DNA of 64,000 nt from Nocardia anocheti (GCF_029675105.1 NZ_JAQQFV010000001.1:496001-560000), one strand, 5' to 3'; shown: positions 24,714-38,924, counted from the first letter of the stretch. Numbers and translations: made by a program. The notes: generated by a model from the letters alone, not told the origin.

Positions 24714-25711
24714 CGGTTCCGTCCTTCCGTGGCGCCCGCCTTCTCGATCTCGACCCCGCCGTTGACCAGGTCTTCGGCCTCGTGTCCGGTGAGGGTGAGG
24801 AAGACGTCGTCGAGCGAGGGGCGGCGCAACGCGACATCGTTGATGGCGATCTTGTGCTCGGTGAGCCTGCCGATCGCGGTGACCAGGTCCTGGGAGCCGT
24901 CGGCCACCGGGACGACGAGTCGGCGCAGGCCGGGTTCGAGGTGGATCTCGCCGTCGGCGAGTCCGGTGAGCACCTGCTGGGCCGTGGCCAGGTGTTCGGC
25001 GTCGGCGACGGTGAGTTCGATGCGGTCGCCGCCGACGAGGGCCTTGAGTTCGTCGGCGGTGCCGCGGGCGATGACGGTGCCGTGGTCGATCACCGCGATG
25101 GAATCGGCGAGCCGGTCGGCCTCGTCCATGTACTGGGTGGTGAGCAGCAGGGTGGTGCCGCCCGCGACGAGTTCCTCGATGACGTCCCACAGATCCAGGC
25201 GCGCACGCGGATCCAGGCCGGTGGTCGGCTCGTCGAGGAACAGCACCGGCGGGTTGGCGACCAGCGCACCGGCCAGGTCGAGCCGTCGACGCATGCCGCC
25301 GGAGTAGCCCTTCACCGGCCGGTCGGCGGCGTCGCTGAGCCGGAACCGGTCGAGTAGCTCGCGCGCGCGTTCCTTACTGCGCTGGGTGCCGAGGTGATAG
25401 AGCCTGCCGACCATCTCGAGGTTCTCGAAGCCGGTGAGGTATTCGTCGACCGCGGCGTACTGGCCGGAGGCGCCGATGTGCGAGCGCAGGGCCTGGGGAT
25501 TGTTGATGACGTCGATCCCGGCCACGGTGGCGCGGCCTTCGTCGGGGACGAGCAGGGTGGTGAGGACGCGAACGGTCGTGGTCTTTCCCGCGCCGTTCGG
25601 GCCGAGTAGCGCGGTGACGGTACCTTCCGGGACGGACAGGTCGAGTCCGTCCAGGGCAGTGAGCTGCCCGTACCGTTTGACCAGACCCTCGGCGACGATT
25701 GCGTCGGGCAT
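24710..25711 (-). CDS. ABC exporter ATPase, DrrA-like
   Basis: A 333-residue protein. Walker A GPNGAGKTTT, Q-loop near GQYAAVDE, signature YSGGMRRRL, Walker B PPVLFLDEPTTGLDP and the switch region TTQYMDEADRLAD are all intact. The C-terminal about 100 residues match the extra domain of DrrA-family ATPases (RPSLDDVFLTLTGHEAED). It powers the permease encoded downstream. Confidence 0.95.
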   Translation of the reverse strand: MPDAIVAEGLVKRYGQLTALDGLDLSVPEGTVTALLGPNGAGKTTTVRVLTTLLVPDEGRATVAGIDVINNPQALRSHIGASGQYAAVDEYLTGFENLEMVGRLYHLGTQRSKERARELLDRFRLSDAADRPVKGYSGGMRRRLDLAGALVANPPVLFLDEPTTGLDPRARLDLWDVIEELVAGGTTLLLTTQYMDEADRLADSIAVIDHGTVIARGTADELKALVGGDRIELTVADAEHLATAQQVLTGLADGEIHLEPGLRRLVVPVADGSQDLVTAIGRLTEHKIAINDVALRRPSLDDVFLTLTGHEAEDLVNGGVEIEKAGATEGRNR

Positions 25712-26136
25712 GATTCTCCCTGGTGTCGTTGGTTTCGTGTGATGCTCGCCTCAGTATTGCGGCACCCACCGACAAGTCGCACCACGATTTCTCGCCGGTC
25801 CCACAGTCCCACGTGTACACCGATGTTCGACATGCCGAATGGTCGCGACACGCGGCGAATCGGACTGATTTTTCGTCTCCCGCCACAACGGCGGCGCCGC
25901 GCGATCGGGCTACGGCACGGCGGGCGAACAGGAACATGTTCACCGCGATTCCGTCGTAAAACCTTGCGTACCAGCCGATTCAGCATTCCGTAAAGCAACT
26001 GTCGGGCGACCCACCGGCACCGCGACGACGTTCCCGACGCCCCGCGCACCCGCGCGCCGCCCACCGCCGCCGAAAAATCTCGGAAACTGGTTCGTTGCGC
26101 GTACGCGAATTCCGCACAGATCGCGTAGGATCGTTC
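25712..26136. other. Intergenic stretch upstream of the ABC operon
   Basis: About 425 bp between the divergent DrrA-like gene and the 6C RNA. It must hold the ABC promoter. I see no supported gene or named regulatory element. Confidence 0.35.
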
Positions 26137-26217
26137 ACGTCGGCCCCTCCCCCCCGGGCCGACCCTACGCGGGCCTCGGCTAACTCCCCCCCTTCGCCGA
26201 GGCCCGCTCCCCATTTT
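26137..26217 (+). ncRNA. 6C RNA (actinobacterial small RNA with two C-rich loops)
   Basis: A -10-like TAGGAT (26126-26131) is followed by two perfect hairpins. GTCGGCCC (26139-26146) pairs with GGGCCGAC (26156-26163) around a loop with seven consecutive C. GCGGGCCTCGGC (26169-26180) pairs with GCCGAGGCCCGC (26196-26207) around a loop that also has seven C, and TTTT follows at 26214-26217. Two stems with six or more C in each loop define the 6C RNA of actinobacteria, a trans-acting regulator whose C-rich loops pair with G-rich mRNA sites. No protein gene fits here. The exact 5' end is inferred. Confidence 0.85.
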
Positions 26218-26326
26218 CCGGCAAGGTTGCTGCTCGACCACTCGGCTACGGCGCACCACCACCCGGCACCGTCACAGTCCAGCCACGATCCCGCGATCAC
26301 CCGGCAACCGGGACTATCGTCGCCCC

Positions 26327-27898
26327 ATGGTGCCTGCCCGTGGCGTGATCGCGACGGTGGTCGTCTCGCTGACGATCCTGGTGGGCTGCGCCGATTCCGA
26401 CGACGAGCACGCGTCGTCCACCACCAGCACGGCGGCCCTGCCCCCGAATCAGGTCGCCGGAGTGGACCTCCCGCACGACGCGGTCGACGACGCCGTCGGC
26501 CGACTCGACGACCTCGTGGCGTCCCTGATGGACAGCACGCGTATCCCCGGCATGGCCGTCGCGGTCGTGCACGGCGGGAAGACCGTCTACGCCAAGGGCT
26601 TCGGGGTGCGCCAGGAGGGCAGGCCGGACAAGGTCGACGCCGACACCGTCTTCCAGCTGGCCTCGGTGTCGAAGTCGGTGGCCGCCTCCGTCGTGGCGAG
26701 CCAGGTCGGCGCGGGCCGCGTCGACTGGGAGACGCCCGTCGTCGAGCACCTGCCGAACTTCGCGCTGGCCGACCCGGCGACCACCGCCCAGCTCACCGTC
26801 GGCGATCTGCTCGCACACCGCAGCGGCCTGCCCGACCACGCGGGCGACCGGCTCGAGGACATCGGCTACGACCAGGCGGCGATCCTGGACAAGTTACGCC
26901 TGGAGCCGCTGGCCCCCTTCCGGATCACCTACGAGTACACCAATTTCGGCTTCACCGCCGGTGCCGAGGCGGTCGCGGCCGCGGCGGGCACCGACTGGGC
27001 GCAGCTCTCGGCCGACGCCGTCTACACGCCGCTGGGCATGGGCTCGACCAGTTCCCGCTTCGACGACTTCCAGGCCCGCCCCAACCGCGCCGTCGGCCAT
27101 GTCGATGTCGACGGGCAGTGGGTGGCGCGCTCGGTGCGCAATCCCGACGCCCAGTCCCCCGCGGGCGGGGTGAGTTCCTCGGTCGAGGACATGGCCCGCT
27201 GGCTGACCATGCTGCTCGCCGACGGCGCCCCCATCGCCCCGCCCGAGGCCCTGCTGCCCGCGATCACCCCGCAGGTGATCTCCGCGCCCGCCACGGCCCC
27301 CGCCGCCCGCGCGGGCAACTACGGCTTCGGCTTCAACGCCTCGGTCTCCCCCGCCGGTCGCACCGCCTACAGCCACTCCGGCGCGTTCGCCCTCGGCGCG
27401 GCCACCAACTTCCTGGTGATCCCCTCGGCCGACGTGGCCATCGTCGCGCTCACCAACGCCGCCCCGATCGGCGTGCCGGAGGCGCTCACGGCCGAGTTCG
27501 CCGATCTGGTCCAGTTCGGCGAGATCCGCGAGGACTGGCGCGGCCTGTACCACGACATCATCGCCCCGCTCAACGATCCGACGGGCGATCTGGCGGGCAA
27601 GCCGACACCGGCGAATCCCGCACCCGCCCAGCCACTGCCGAGCTACGCGGGCACCTACGCCAACGAGTTCTGGGGCCCGGCGACCATCGCCGAGACACCC
27701 TCCGGCCTGACCCTGACCATCGGTCCGGCGGGCCAGAGCTATCCGCTGCGGCACTGGGACGGCGACACCTTCGCCTTCGAGCCCAGCGGCGAGAACGCCC
27801 CGCCCGGCAGCCTGTCCTCGGTGGTCTTCACCGGTGACACGGTCACCATCGACTTCTTCGACGAGGACGGCCTCGGCACCTTCACCGAAGGCGGCTGA
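26327..27898 (+). CDS. Serine hydrolase lipoprotein (beta-lactamase/PBP4*-like)
   Basis: A 523-residue protein with a lipoprotein signal ending LTILVGC (Cys about 22). The class C-like fold is indicated by the serine motif SVSKS (about residue 110), YEYTNFG as the Tyr-x-Asn motif near residue 205, and HSGAF near 350. A C-terminal beta-domain (about 420-523) is typical of this family. Likely an envelope esterase or peptidase; whether it hydrolyses beta-lactams cannot be told. It is separate from the 6C RNA upstream. Confidence 0.88.
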   Translation: MVPARGVIATVVVSLTILVGCADSDDEHASSTTSTAALPPNQVAGVDLPHDAVDDAVGRLDDLVASLMDSTRIPGMAVAVVHGGKTVYAKGFGVRQEGRPDKVDADTVFQLASVSKSVAASVVASQVGAGRVDWETPVVEHLPNFALADPATTAQLTVGDLLAHRSGLPDHAGDRLEDIGYDQAAILDKLRLEPLAPFRITYEYTNFGFTAGAEAVAAAAGTDWAQLSADAVYTPLGMGSTSSRFDDFQARPNRAVGHVDVDGQWVARSVRNPDAQSPAGGVSSSVEDMARWLTMLLADGAPIAPPEALLPAITPQVISAPATAPAARAGNYGFGFNASVSPAGRTAYSHSGAFALGAATNFLVIPSADVAIVALTNAAPIGVPEALTAEFADLVQFGEIREDWRGLYHDIIAPLNDPTGDLAGKPTPANPAPAQPLPSYAGTYANEFWGPATIAETPSGLTLTIGPAGQSYPLRHWDGDTFAFEPSGENAPPGSLSSVVFTGDTVTIDFFDEDGLGTFTEGG

Positions 27899-28798
27899 TC
27901 ACGCCAGCGACGCCCAGGCGGCCCGCAAGCGCGCGGCCCTGACCTTGCCCGCCACCCCGAGCAGCGGCGCGTCCCGCTCCCAGCGGCTCCGCACCGCCGG
28001 GTCGACGCGTTCCCACAGCGGTTCCTGGTCGGCGCGCAGGCGCGTGAGCCGATCGAAGACCCCGCCCAGCGCGATGTGCACGCCCGCCGACGCCGGGTTC
28101 TCACCCCCGAGCCCACGCACCGCCGCAAACACCGCCAGCAGCTGTTCTACGGCCTCGGCGGGCCAGTGGGCCTGCCTGGCCACCCGCAGCAGCTGACCGA
28201 GCACAGCGGCGAGCACGTGGACGTCCTCGACGGTGCGGAACGGCTTGAGGTAGTCGGCGTAGCCGTCGCCGCACAGCACCTCGCCGGGCGCGGCGGTGAA
28301 CTCGACACTCGCGTGCGGGATCTCGGGCGCGAACGGCAGCTCCGGCAGCGGCGTCACCACGGCGGCGGCACCGGCGGGCACCAGCACGGCCCGCAGCGAC
28401 GGCTTGCCGTCGGCGCGCTCCCCCGCCCGCGCGATCACCAGGAACCGGGTGGCGAAGGTACCGAGCGTGGCGAAGGACTTGGTTCCGGTCACCAGCGCGT
28501 CCTCGGACACCGTCGTCTCGATCGCCGAGGGCCGCCCACCGCCCGCCTCGGTGGCGCACATCGACACCAGATCAGCGGGATCGAGCGCGGGCACCAGCGC
28601 GCGCAGCGCTTCCTGATAACCACCGAGAAAGGCCGATCCTGTTCCCGCGCTGTCGAATCCGGCGATCACGGCACGATCGAGGGAATTCGGGAAATCGGCG
28701 GCGAGGGCGCGGTGCCGAGTCAGCGCGGCGGGCACATCGAGCGCATCGGAATCGCCGGGAACGGCGGAGACCAGGAAATCGAAAACCGAGGAATTCAC
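27899..28798 (-). CDS. Acyl-CoA dehydrogenase-like protein
   Basis: A 299-residue protein from GTG 28798; the frame continues upstream only through the tRNA-Ala gene. The middle part fits the acyl-CoA dehydrogenase beta-domain: MCATEAGGGRPSAIETTVSE, then GTKSFATLGTFATRFLVIAR. The C-terminal helical region is short and the usual catalytic glutamate region is not recognisable, and the total is below the usual 380 residues. It may be a degenerate FAD-binding or oxygenase-type member. The real substrate is unknown. Confidence 0.65.
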   Translation of the reverse strand: MNSSVFDFLVSAVPGDSDALDVPAALTRHRALAADFPNSLDRAVIAGFDSAGTGSAFLGGYQEALRALVPALDPADLVSMCATEAGGGRPSAIETTVSEDALVTGTKSFATLGTFATRFLVIARAGERADGKPSLRAVLVPAGAAAVVTPLPELPFAPEIPHASVEFTAAPGEVLCGDGYADYLKPFRTVEDVHVLAAVLGQLLRVARQAHWPAEAVEQLLAVFAAVRGLGGENPASAGVHIALGGVFDRLTRLRADQEPLWERVDPAVRSRWERDAPLLGVAGKVRAARLRAAWASLA

Positions 28799-28803
28799 AG
28801 AAG

Positions 28804-28876
28804 TGGAGCCTAGGGGAATCGAACCCCTAACCCCTGCCTTGCAAAGGCAGTGCTCTGCCAATTGAGCTAAGGCCCC
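28804..28876 (-). tRNA. tRNA-Ala (anticodon TGC)
   Basis: Seventy-three nt with acceptor GGGGCCT/AGGCTCC, D-arm GCTCAATTGGCAGAGC, anticodon arm CTGCCTTTGCAAGGCAG and T-arm AGGGGTTCGATTCCCCT. No encoded CCA. Paired with tRNA-Ile as in mycobacterial ileT-alaT. Confidence 0.97.
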
Positions 28877-28907
28877 TTGCTGGCGTCAACCAGTTGGCAC
28901 ACCCGAA

Positions 28908-29015
28908 TCAGCGGGTGGTGACCTCTTTCCAGAGGTCAGCGTCATCGCGCTTGCGGAATTTGGTGATACCGATGAGAACCGCGATCACAACACCGACCGT
29001 GAGGACAATCTTCAT
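28908..29015 (-). CDS. DLW-39 family small membrane peptide, 35 aa
   Basis: ATG 29015 to TGA 28910-28908, between the two tRNA genes. It starts MKIVLTVGVVIAVLIGITKF (one membrane helix) and continues RKRDDADLWKEVTTR. The DxDLW motif and a length of 35-39 residues define the DLW-39 family, found downstream of gyrA in Mycobacteriales. The function is unknown. Confidence 0.9.
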   Translation of the reverse strand: MKIVLTVGVVIAVLIGITKFRKRDDADLWKEVTTR

Positions 29016-29044
29016 GATTCCCACCCTACTGTGATGTTCGGGAG

Positions 29045-29118
29045 TGGGCCTAGGAGGACTTGAACCTCCGACCTCTTCGTTATCAGCGAAGCGCTCTAAC
29101 CGCCTGAGCTATAGGCCC
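29045..29118 (-). tRNA. tRNA-Ile (anticodon GAT)
   Basis: Seventy-four nt with acceptor GGGCCTA/TAGGCCC, D-arm GCTCAGGCGGTTAGAGC, anticodon loop CTGATAA with GAT, and T-arm GGAGGTTCAAGTCCTCC. No encoded CCA. Confidence 0.97.
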
Positions 29119-29198
29119 GAACACGTTGCCGATCCCCCGCCGGAGCAGTGAACCGCAACGAGAAACGAGACTACCCCACCGCACCACCGACTACCAAA

Positions 29199-29238
29199 AC
29201 GGCCGGTCAAACCCGGTTTCCCGGGCCTGACCGGCCGT
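29199..29238 (-). terminator. Terminator of the gyrB-gyrA-DUF3566 transcription unit
   Basis: Arms ACGGCCGGTCA (29199-29209) and TGACCGGCCGT (29228-29238), followed on the minus strand by TTTT. It lies 17 bp after the stop of the DUF3566 gene. Confidence 0.85.
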
Positions 29239-29255
29239 CTGTGGAACAGCGGCGA

Positions 29256-30236
29256 CTAGTCCGGATCGGCCAGGGTCACCTGGATGCCACCGACCAGATC
29301 GCAGCACTGGTTGTAGATGAACACCCCGACCGTGGCCAGCGCGGTGAACAGCACCACGTTGATCAGCCCGATCACTCCGGCGTAGCCGAAGATGGTGCCC
29401 GCGTCGATCAGGCTCGACGAGGAGCTGCCGTCGGAGTTGAGCATCTCGCCCAGCGAGTTGTCCAGGTTGTCCCACACGCCCATGCCCGCCAGCACGATGT
29501 AGAGCAGGCCGACCGCGACCATCCACACGAAGAACAGCGCCACGCTGATCACCAGGGTGATCTTCAGCGTCGACCACGGGTCGATCCGGCGGATCTGCAC
29601 GGTCGCGCGTAGCGGCTCGCCCGACGCGGCGGCCGCGATGGCCACCGGCACCGCGGGCGAGACCGACCCGGCGGCCGCCGCCCTGGCGCTGCTGGGCTGC
29701 TGCGGCGGCACCTGGGCCATCGGCAGCCCGGCGGGCGCGGGCGGCGCGTCCGGCGTGGGATGCCGGACCTCGGACAGGTCCGGCATGTCCTTGACCAGCT
29801 CCGGGCGCGCGATGCTGCGTGTCGGGCCGTCGATGCCGACCGACTTCACCATCGCCGCCTCCTTGCGCGCCGCCTTGGCCGCCAGGTCGGCGGTGGTGCG
29901 GGCGTTGGAGGCGCCGCTGCCCTTGAGGCCGCCGCCCGAGGACTGCTGCGGCGCCGAGGACGGCCTGCCCTGGCTCGGCGACTCGCCGGGCCGGTACAGG
30001 TTGGACTGCGGCTCACGCTGCGGCAGCTGGGCCCACCCGTCCTGGTAGGGCGATTTACCGCCCTTGCCGTTGTCGAACGATTCGCCCCCGGCGGCACCGG
30101 ACTCCGGCGCCGGAGCACCCTCGCCCTGGCCGCCCTGGCGTGGGATCGGCCGCGGCTGGATCGGAGACGAGGCGATCCGTTCGGTGACGCCGTTGGTCTG
30201 GTTCCGATCGTCGTTCGACTGATTCGGTGTGGTCAA
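29256..30236 (-). CDS. DUF3566 membrane protein (Rv0007-like)
   Basis: A 326-residue protein. Residues 1 to about 210 are disordered, rich in Pro, Gln, Ser and Gly. The C-terminal DUF3566 domain starts TVQIRRIDPWSTLKI, with two membrane helices (about 225-250 and 280-305) and the closing CCDLVGGIQVTL. It follows gyrA on the same strand by 39 bp, as in mycobacteria. The family's function is unknown; a division or envelope role is only suggested by conservation. Confidence 0.9.
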   Translation of the reverse strand: MTTPNQSNDDRNQTNGVTERIASSPIQPRPIPRQGGQGEGAPAPESGAAGGESFDNGKGGKSPYQDGWAQLPQREPQSNLYRPGESPSQGRPSSAPQQSSGGGLKGSGASNARTTADLAAKAARKEAAMVKSVGIDGPTRSIARPELVKDMPDLSEVRHPTPDAPPAPAGLPMAQVPPQQPSSARAAAAGSVSPAVPVAIAAAASGEPLRATVQIRRIDPWSTLKITLVISVALFFVWMVAVGLLYIVLAGMGVWDNLDNSLGEMLNSDGSSSSSLIDAGTIFGYAGVIGLINVVLFTALATVGVFIYNQCCDLVGGIQVTLADPD

Positions 30237-30275
30237 TGGAATCCTCAGATCCGTTCGTTGCCGCCGCTGGTTGGG

Positions 30276-32786
<2,511 letters not shown>

Positions 32787-32833
32787 GAAGAGGTCTCCGT
32801 AAGAAGGCTCGGGGCGACGGCAGTTCTGGAGTG

Positions 32834-32862
32834 GGGGTCAGGGGTTCGAGTCCCCTGACCCC
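32834..32862. other. tRNA T-arm-like hairpin between gyrB and gyrA
   Basis: GGGGTCAGGGG (32834-32844) pairs perfectly with CCCCTGACCCC (32852-32862) around TTCGAGT, which fits the T-loop consensus TTCRANY on the plus strand. No D-arm or anticodon arm precedes it, so it is not a complete tRNA. It could be a tRNA-derived remnant or a hairpin in the gyrB-gyrA transcript. Confidence 0.6.
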
Positions 32863-32872
32863 GCCTATCCGA

Positions 32873-34993
<2,121 letters not shown>

Positions 34994-35142
34994 TTACGTC
35001 ACCATCCTACTGGTAAGCCCAACTTACAGTGCACCTACGACACCCCTGACGACGCCGTGAATGCAAGAAATCGATCCACGCCGGGATGTTTCCGCCACTT
35101 GTGGAATTTTGCCGATCGTGAGAGCGAATAGAGAGGCGTCGG

Positions 35143-35679
35143 CTATCCGTAGGTGTCGCGCGGGCCGCGACCCTTGATGTGGCGTTCGCCCTTGCGCCAA
35201 CTCGGGGCCGCCGGACCGGTGATGCGCAGCTGGGTGACCACGCCCTGCCCGACCGCGGCGTTGATCTTGGCCAGGATCTGGCCCTGCAGCATGCGCAGCT
35301 GGGTGGCCCAGGCGGTGGACTCGGCCGCGATCTTGAGGATGCCGCCCTCCAGCGTCACCGGCGTGGCGTGCGCGGCGATGTCCTCGCCGACCACGCTGGC
35401 CCAGCGACCGAACACCATGCCCTCGGCCACTTTTCCCGACCAGCCACGACTCTTCGCGATCGACCCGGTCAGCGCGGAGAGCAGCTGGGGATCGCGCTGG
35501 TCGGGCCCGGCGCCGGACCAGCCGCTGCGCCGTCTGCCCCCGGCCCGCAGCTTGCGCACCGGCGAGGCGCGCCCCTGCCCGACCGACTTGCCGTTGGCCT
35601 TGGCCGCGGCCCTGGCCTCCTCGAGCGCCCGGCGGGCCAGATCGATCCCGCGCAGCTCCGGTGCTGGTTCGTCCTGCAC
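35143..35679 (-). CDS. DUF721 (DciA-like) protein
   Basis: A 178-residue protein from GTG 35679 with GGAAGG upstream. A basic linker precedes the DUF721 domain (about 85-165): [20 protein letters not shown], then [18 protein letters not shown]. The family includes DciA, the ancestral loader of the replicative helicase DnaB, and this is the Rv0004 position between recF and gyrB. A role in helicase recruitment is inferred from the family. Confidence 0.9.
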   Translation of the reverse strand: MQDEPAPELRGIDLARRALEEARAAAKANGKSVGQGRASPVRKLRAGGRRRSGWSGAGPDQRDPQLLSALTGSIAKSRGWSGKVAEGMVFGRWASVVGEDIAAHATPVTLEGGILKIAAESTAWATQLRMLQGQILAKINAAVGQGVVTQLRITGPAAPSWRKGERHIKGRGPRDTYG

Positions 35680-35806
35680 GGGCTGCCGCCTTCCGGGTCG
35701 CTGGGGCTGAGTGTGGACAGAGTCTACGCCGGGGTACCGACAGCTTCCGGGCACGCCGAAACGGCGGTGTGCGCCGGTTTTCCACAGGGCCTGTTGATAA
35801 CTATCG

Positions 35807-37015
35807 TTACCTGTGCATATCTTCTGACTCCGCGACGGGCTCGCTGACGACGTCGGTGCCGATCCGCGACACCCGCCGATCCGCCTCCCCGGTGGTCCGC
35901 ACGCGCAGCGGCTCGGCCGCCAGCTCCGGCGGCACATCCTCGGCTACCGCCGCCGTGATCAGCACCTGCTCGGCCCCGGCGGCCACCTCGGCCAGCGCGG
36001 TACGCCTGCGCCGGTCCAGTTCGGCGAACACGTCGTCGAGCAGCAGCACCGGTTCGGTGCCCGCGCTGCGCAGCAGTTCGAACGAGCCCAGCCGCAGCGC
36101 CAGCGCGAACGACCACGACTCGCCATGGCTGGCGAAGCCCTTGGCGGGCGCGCTGCCCAGCAGCAGGTCCAGGTCGTCGCGGTGCGGGCCCACCAGGCAC
36201 ACCCCGCGATCGAGTTCCTTGCCGCGCGCGGCGGCCAGCTCGCTGAGCATGATCGCGTGCAGGCGGGTCACGTCGTCGTCCTCGGGCGCCCGCGCCGGAT
36301 CGAGCAGATCCGCGGGCAGATACCCCGAGCGGTAAGCGATTGCGGCGGGCCGTGATTCGGGCGCGATCGACCGATACGACTGCGCCAGAAAGGGATACAG
36401 GTCGTGCACCAGCCGCAGCCGCTGCGCCAGCAACACCGCGGCGTGCTCGGCCAGATGCCCGTCCCACACGTCGAGGGTGCTCAGATCGGCGCGCGAACGC
36501 ACCTGCCGCCCAGCGGTTTTCAACAGGGCGGAGCGCTGTCGCAGCACCTTGTCGTAGTCGGCGCGCACGCCCGCCAGCCTGGGGAGCCGGGCTGTGCACA
36601 ACTCGTCGAGGAACCGTCGCCGCTCCCCCGGGTCGCCGCGCACCAGCGCCAGATCCTCCGGCGCGAACAGCACGGTCTGCAGAATCCCCAGGATCTCCCT
36701 GGACCGGCGCACCGGCGAACGATTGATCTGCGCGCGATTGGCGCTGCCCGCCTTGAGCTCCACATCCACCCGCAGCTCGCGGCCCAGATTCACCACGGTG
36801 GCACCGATCCGGGCCTGGGTGGCGCCCATCCGGATCAGCGGGGCGTCGGCGGAGACGCGGTGCGAGCCGAGGGTGGCCAGGTAACCGACCGCCTCGAGCA
36901 GGTTGGTCTTGCCGTTGCCGTTGGACCCGAGCAGCACCGTGCGCCCTGGGGACAACTCCAGCTCGGCGTGTTCCCACGACCGGAAATCACGGACCGACAG
37001 CGCACGGATGAACAT
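35807..37015 (-). CDS. recF: DNA replication/repair protein RecF
   Basis: A 402-residue protein. It has an N-terminal Walker [14 protein letters not shown] (about 30-42), the conserved [17 protein letters not shown] block, and a C-terminal ABC-type Walker [12 protein letters not shown]. RecF binds ssDNA/dsDNA junctions and promotes RecA loading at gaps. It lies 24 bp after dnaN on the same strand. Confidence 0.97.
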   Translation of the reverse strand: MFIRALSVRDFRSWEHAELELSPGRTVLLGSNGNGKTNLLEAVGYLATLGSHRVSADAPLIRMGATQARIGATVVNLGRELRVDVELKAGSANRAQINRSPVRRSREILGILQTVLFAPEDLALVRGDPGERRRFLDELCTARLPRLAGVRADYDKVLRQRSALLKTAGRQVRSRADLSTLDVWDGHLAEHAAVLLAQRLRLVHDLYPFLAQSYRSIAPESRPAAIAYRSGYLPADLLDPARAPEDDDVTRLHAIMLSELAAARGKELDRGVCLVGPHRDDLDLLLGSAPAKGFASHGESWSFALALRLGSFELLRSAGTEPVLLLDDVFAELDRRRRTALAEVAAGAEQVLITAAVAEDVPPELAAEPLRVRTTGEADRRVSRIGTDVVSEPVAESEDMHR

Positions 37016-37039
37016 GCCGGATTACGCGCGCGAGCCGGG

Positions 37040-38209
37040 TCAGCCGGGCAGCCGGACCGGCATCAGCAGGTAGATGTACTGGCTCTCCAGCGCCGCGAAC
37101 GCCCCGGACTCGAGCACCTTGGGCTCCTCGTCGGAGGCGGGCAGCAGCACCGCCGGGCGGCTGGGGGTGGTGAAGCCGAAGGTGACCCGCTCCGCGTGCA
37201 GCGCCGAGAGGCCCTCGGTGAGGTACCCGGGGTTGAACGCGATGGTCAGCGGCTCACCGCGGAAATCGGCCTCCAGCCATTCCTCGGCGCGGCCCGCGTC
37301 GTCCCCACCCGCCGACAGCAGCACACCGTCTGTGGAGAACTCCAGACGCACCTGGGCGCCGCGCTCGGCCACCAGGGCCACACGCTTGATGGCTTCGGAC
37401 AGCGCCGCGACGGGCAGCGTGGCGATGGAGGTGTGCTCCTTGGGGAGCAACTGGCGGAACTTGGGGAATTCGGCGTCCAGCAGGCGCGTGGTGGTGCGCC
37501 TGCCCGCGTTGACGATGCCGAGCAGGCCGTCGCCGCCACTGCCCAGCGACAGCTGCACGGGCGCCTCGGCGGCACCGAGGGTCTTGGCGGCCTCCGACAG
37601 CGTGCGCGCGGGAATGAGCACCGCGGTCTCGATGTCGGGGCGGGTGGGCTGCCACTGCAGGTGCCGCACGGCCAACCGAAAACGGTCGGTGGCGGCGAGG
37701 ACCACGTCGTTGCCCTCGATCTCCACCCGGATACCGGTGAGCATGGGCAGGGTGTCGTCGCGACCGGCGGCGACGGCGACTTGGCCGACCGCCTCGGCGA
37801 AGACATCCACACCCAGTTCACCGGTCTGCTGGGGAACCTCGGGCAACTGGGGATAATCCTCGACCGGCATGGTCGGCAGGGAGAACTTGGCGCTGCCGCA
37901 GGCGATGAGCACGCGGGTGCCGTCGACGGAGACGTCCACCGGCTTGTTCGACAGGGCCTTGGTGATGTCGGCCAGCAGGCGACCCGAGACCAGCACCTGG
38001 CCGGGACCGGCGACCTCGGCCGCCACCCGCATCTGCGCGGAGACCTCGTAGTCGAAACCGGAGACCGTCAGGCCGTTCTCGTCGGCCACCAGCAGGACAC
38101 CGCCGAGGACCGGCACCGGAGGCCGGGACGGGAGGCTACGGGCCACCCAGGCCACCGACTCGGCGAAATCCTCTCGGGCGACCCGAAACTTCATGCTCGC
38201 AAGCTCCAT
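37040..38209 (-). CDS. dnaN: DNA polymerase III sliding clamp
   Basis: A 389-residue protein from ATG 38209; ATG 38194 (MKFRVARED) is an alternative. Clamp-domain landmarks are [64 protein letters not shown] and the C-terminal [10 protein letters not shown]. The dimer ring holds polymerases and other partners on DNA. oriC lies upstream, between it and dnaA. Confidence 0.97.
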   Translation of the reverse strand: MELASMKFRVAREDFAESVAWVARSLPSRPPVPVLGGVLLVADENGLTVSGFDYEVSAQMRVAAEVAGPGQVLVSGRLLADITKALSNKPVDVSVDGTRVLIACGSAKFSLPTMPVEDYPQLPEVPQQTGELGVDVFAEAVGQVAVAAGRDDTLPMLTGIRVEIEGNDVVLAATDRFRLAVRHLQWQPTRPDIETAVLIPARTLSEAAKTLGAAEAPVQLSLGSGGDGLLGIVNAGRRTTTRLLDAEFPKFRQLLPKEHTSIATLPVAALSEAIKRVALVAERGAQVRLEFSTDGVLLSAGGDDAGRAEEWLEADFRGEPLTIAFNPGYLTEGLSALHAERVTFGFTTPSRPAVLLPASDEEPKVLESGAFAALESQYIYLLMPVRLPG

Positions 38210-38683
38210 CGCCCGATGTGTCCTCTCCGAGTGTCGAGTTGAGGTGCTGCGTCGACCGCGCACTGAGTCTCGCACAACCAGCCGACAACCAAACGGTACC
38301 CGCAGGACGCGTGAAGTCCGCACCGACCCTCCCGGCACATCCGTGCCCTCCCGACCATCCCCTCTCCTCCTTGCCCGCCTGTGAGTGGAGCACCGACCGA
38401 GCCGAGCCTCCCGATCCGAGTTTCCACACACCCTGTTTTCAAGAGATCTTTCTAAGAATGAGAACTGAAGTAGTAATAGGCACTGTGGAATCTGTGGATT
38501 TCCGCTGAATCCCCAGGTCAGAGGGCACGTCGGCATGGGGATGGCCGTGGAGTGACTCGAGGATGAATCGGGACCGCCTGTGGACGGCCGAAGTTGTCCC
38601 ACATCCATCCTCGAGTTGTCCTCGAGTTGTTCCACCGGATTCACCCAGTTGTTCACACCCCGGTGCACCCTGGTGGCAACCCC

Positions 38684-38730
38684 GTGGATTCCTCGAGGAC
38701 TCCACAGGGATTCCTCGAGGAATCCACAGG
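38684..38730. repeat. oriC 47-bp palindromic repeat, copy 1
   Basis: Two tandem palindromes centred on CTCGAG. The second core (38708-38725, GGATTCCTCGAGGAATCC) is perfect and its flanks form CCACAGG. Copy 2 differs by one base. Confidence 0.9.
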
Positions 38731-38869
38731 GGCGGAATCGGCAGCGGCGCAGGTCAGCGCCTGTGTCGGCCTGTGAGCGGAGCGACCTGTGCACGATGTG
38801 GACAACTCCCTGTGGGTAGATACTCCCCACTCGATCCCCAGGCCCTGTGGGTGAACCGGTGCACAACCG

Positions 38870-38916
38870 GTGGATTCCTCGAGGATTCCACAGGGATTCC
38901 TCGAGGAATCCACAGG
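38870..38916. repeat. oriC 47-bp palindromic repeat, copy 2
   Basis: Same layout as copy 1, 186 bp away, one mismatch. The perfect palindrome core is at 38894-38911. It ends just before the dnaA terminator. Confidence 0.9.
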
Positions 38917-38924
38917 GCAAAAAA

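Noticed and set aside
28799..28861. N-terminal extension of the acyl-CoA-dehydrogenase-like protein
   Set aside because: The extra codons are the tRNA-Ala gene read as protein.
32820..32870. Complete tRNA gene between gyrB and gyrA
   Set aside because: Only a T-arm-like hairpin is present. There is no D-arm, anticodon arm or proper acceptor pairing upstream.
38210..38920. Extension of dnaN upstream through oriC as one long protein
   Set aside because: The frame is open by chance. The translation has no clamp sequence, and it would cover all DnaA boxes and the palindromic repeats.
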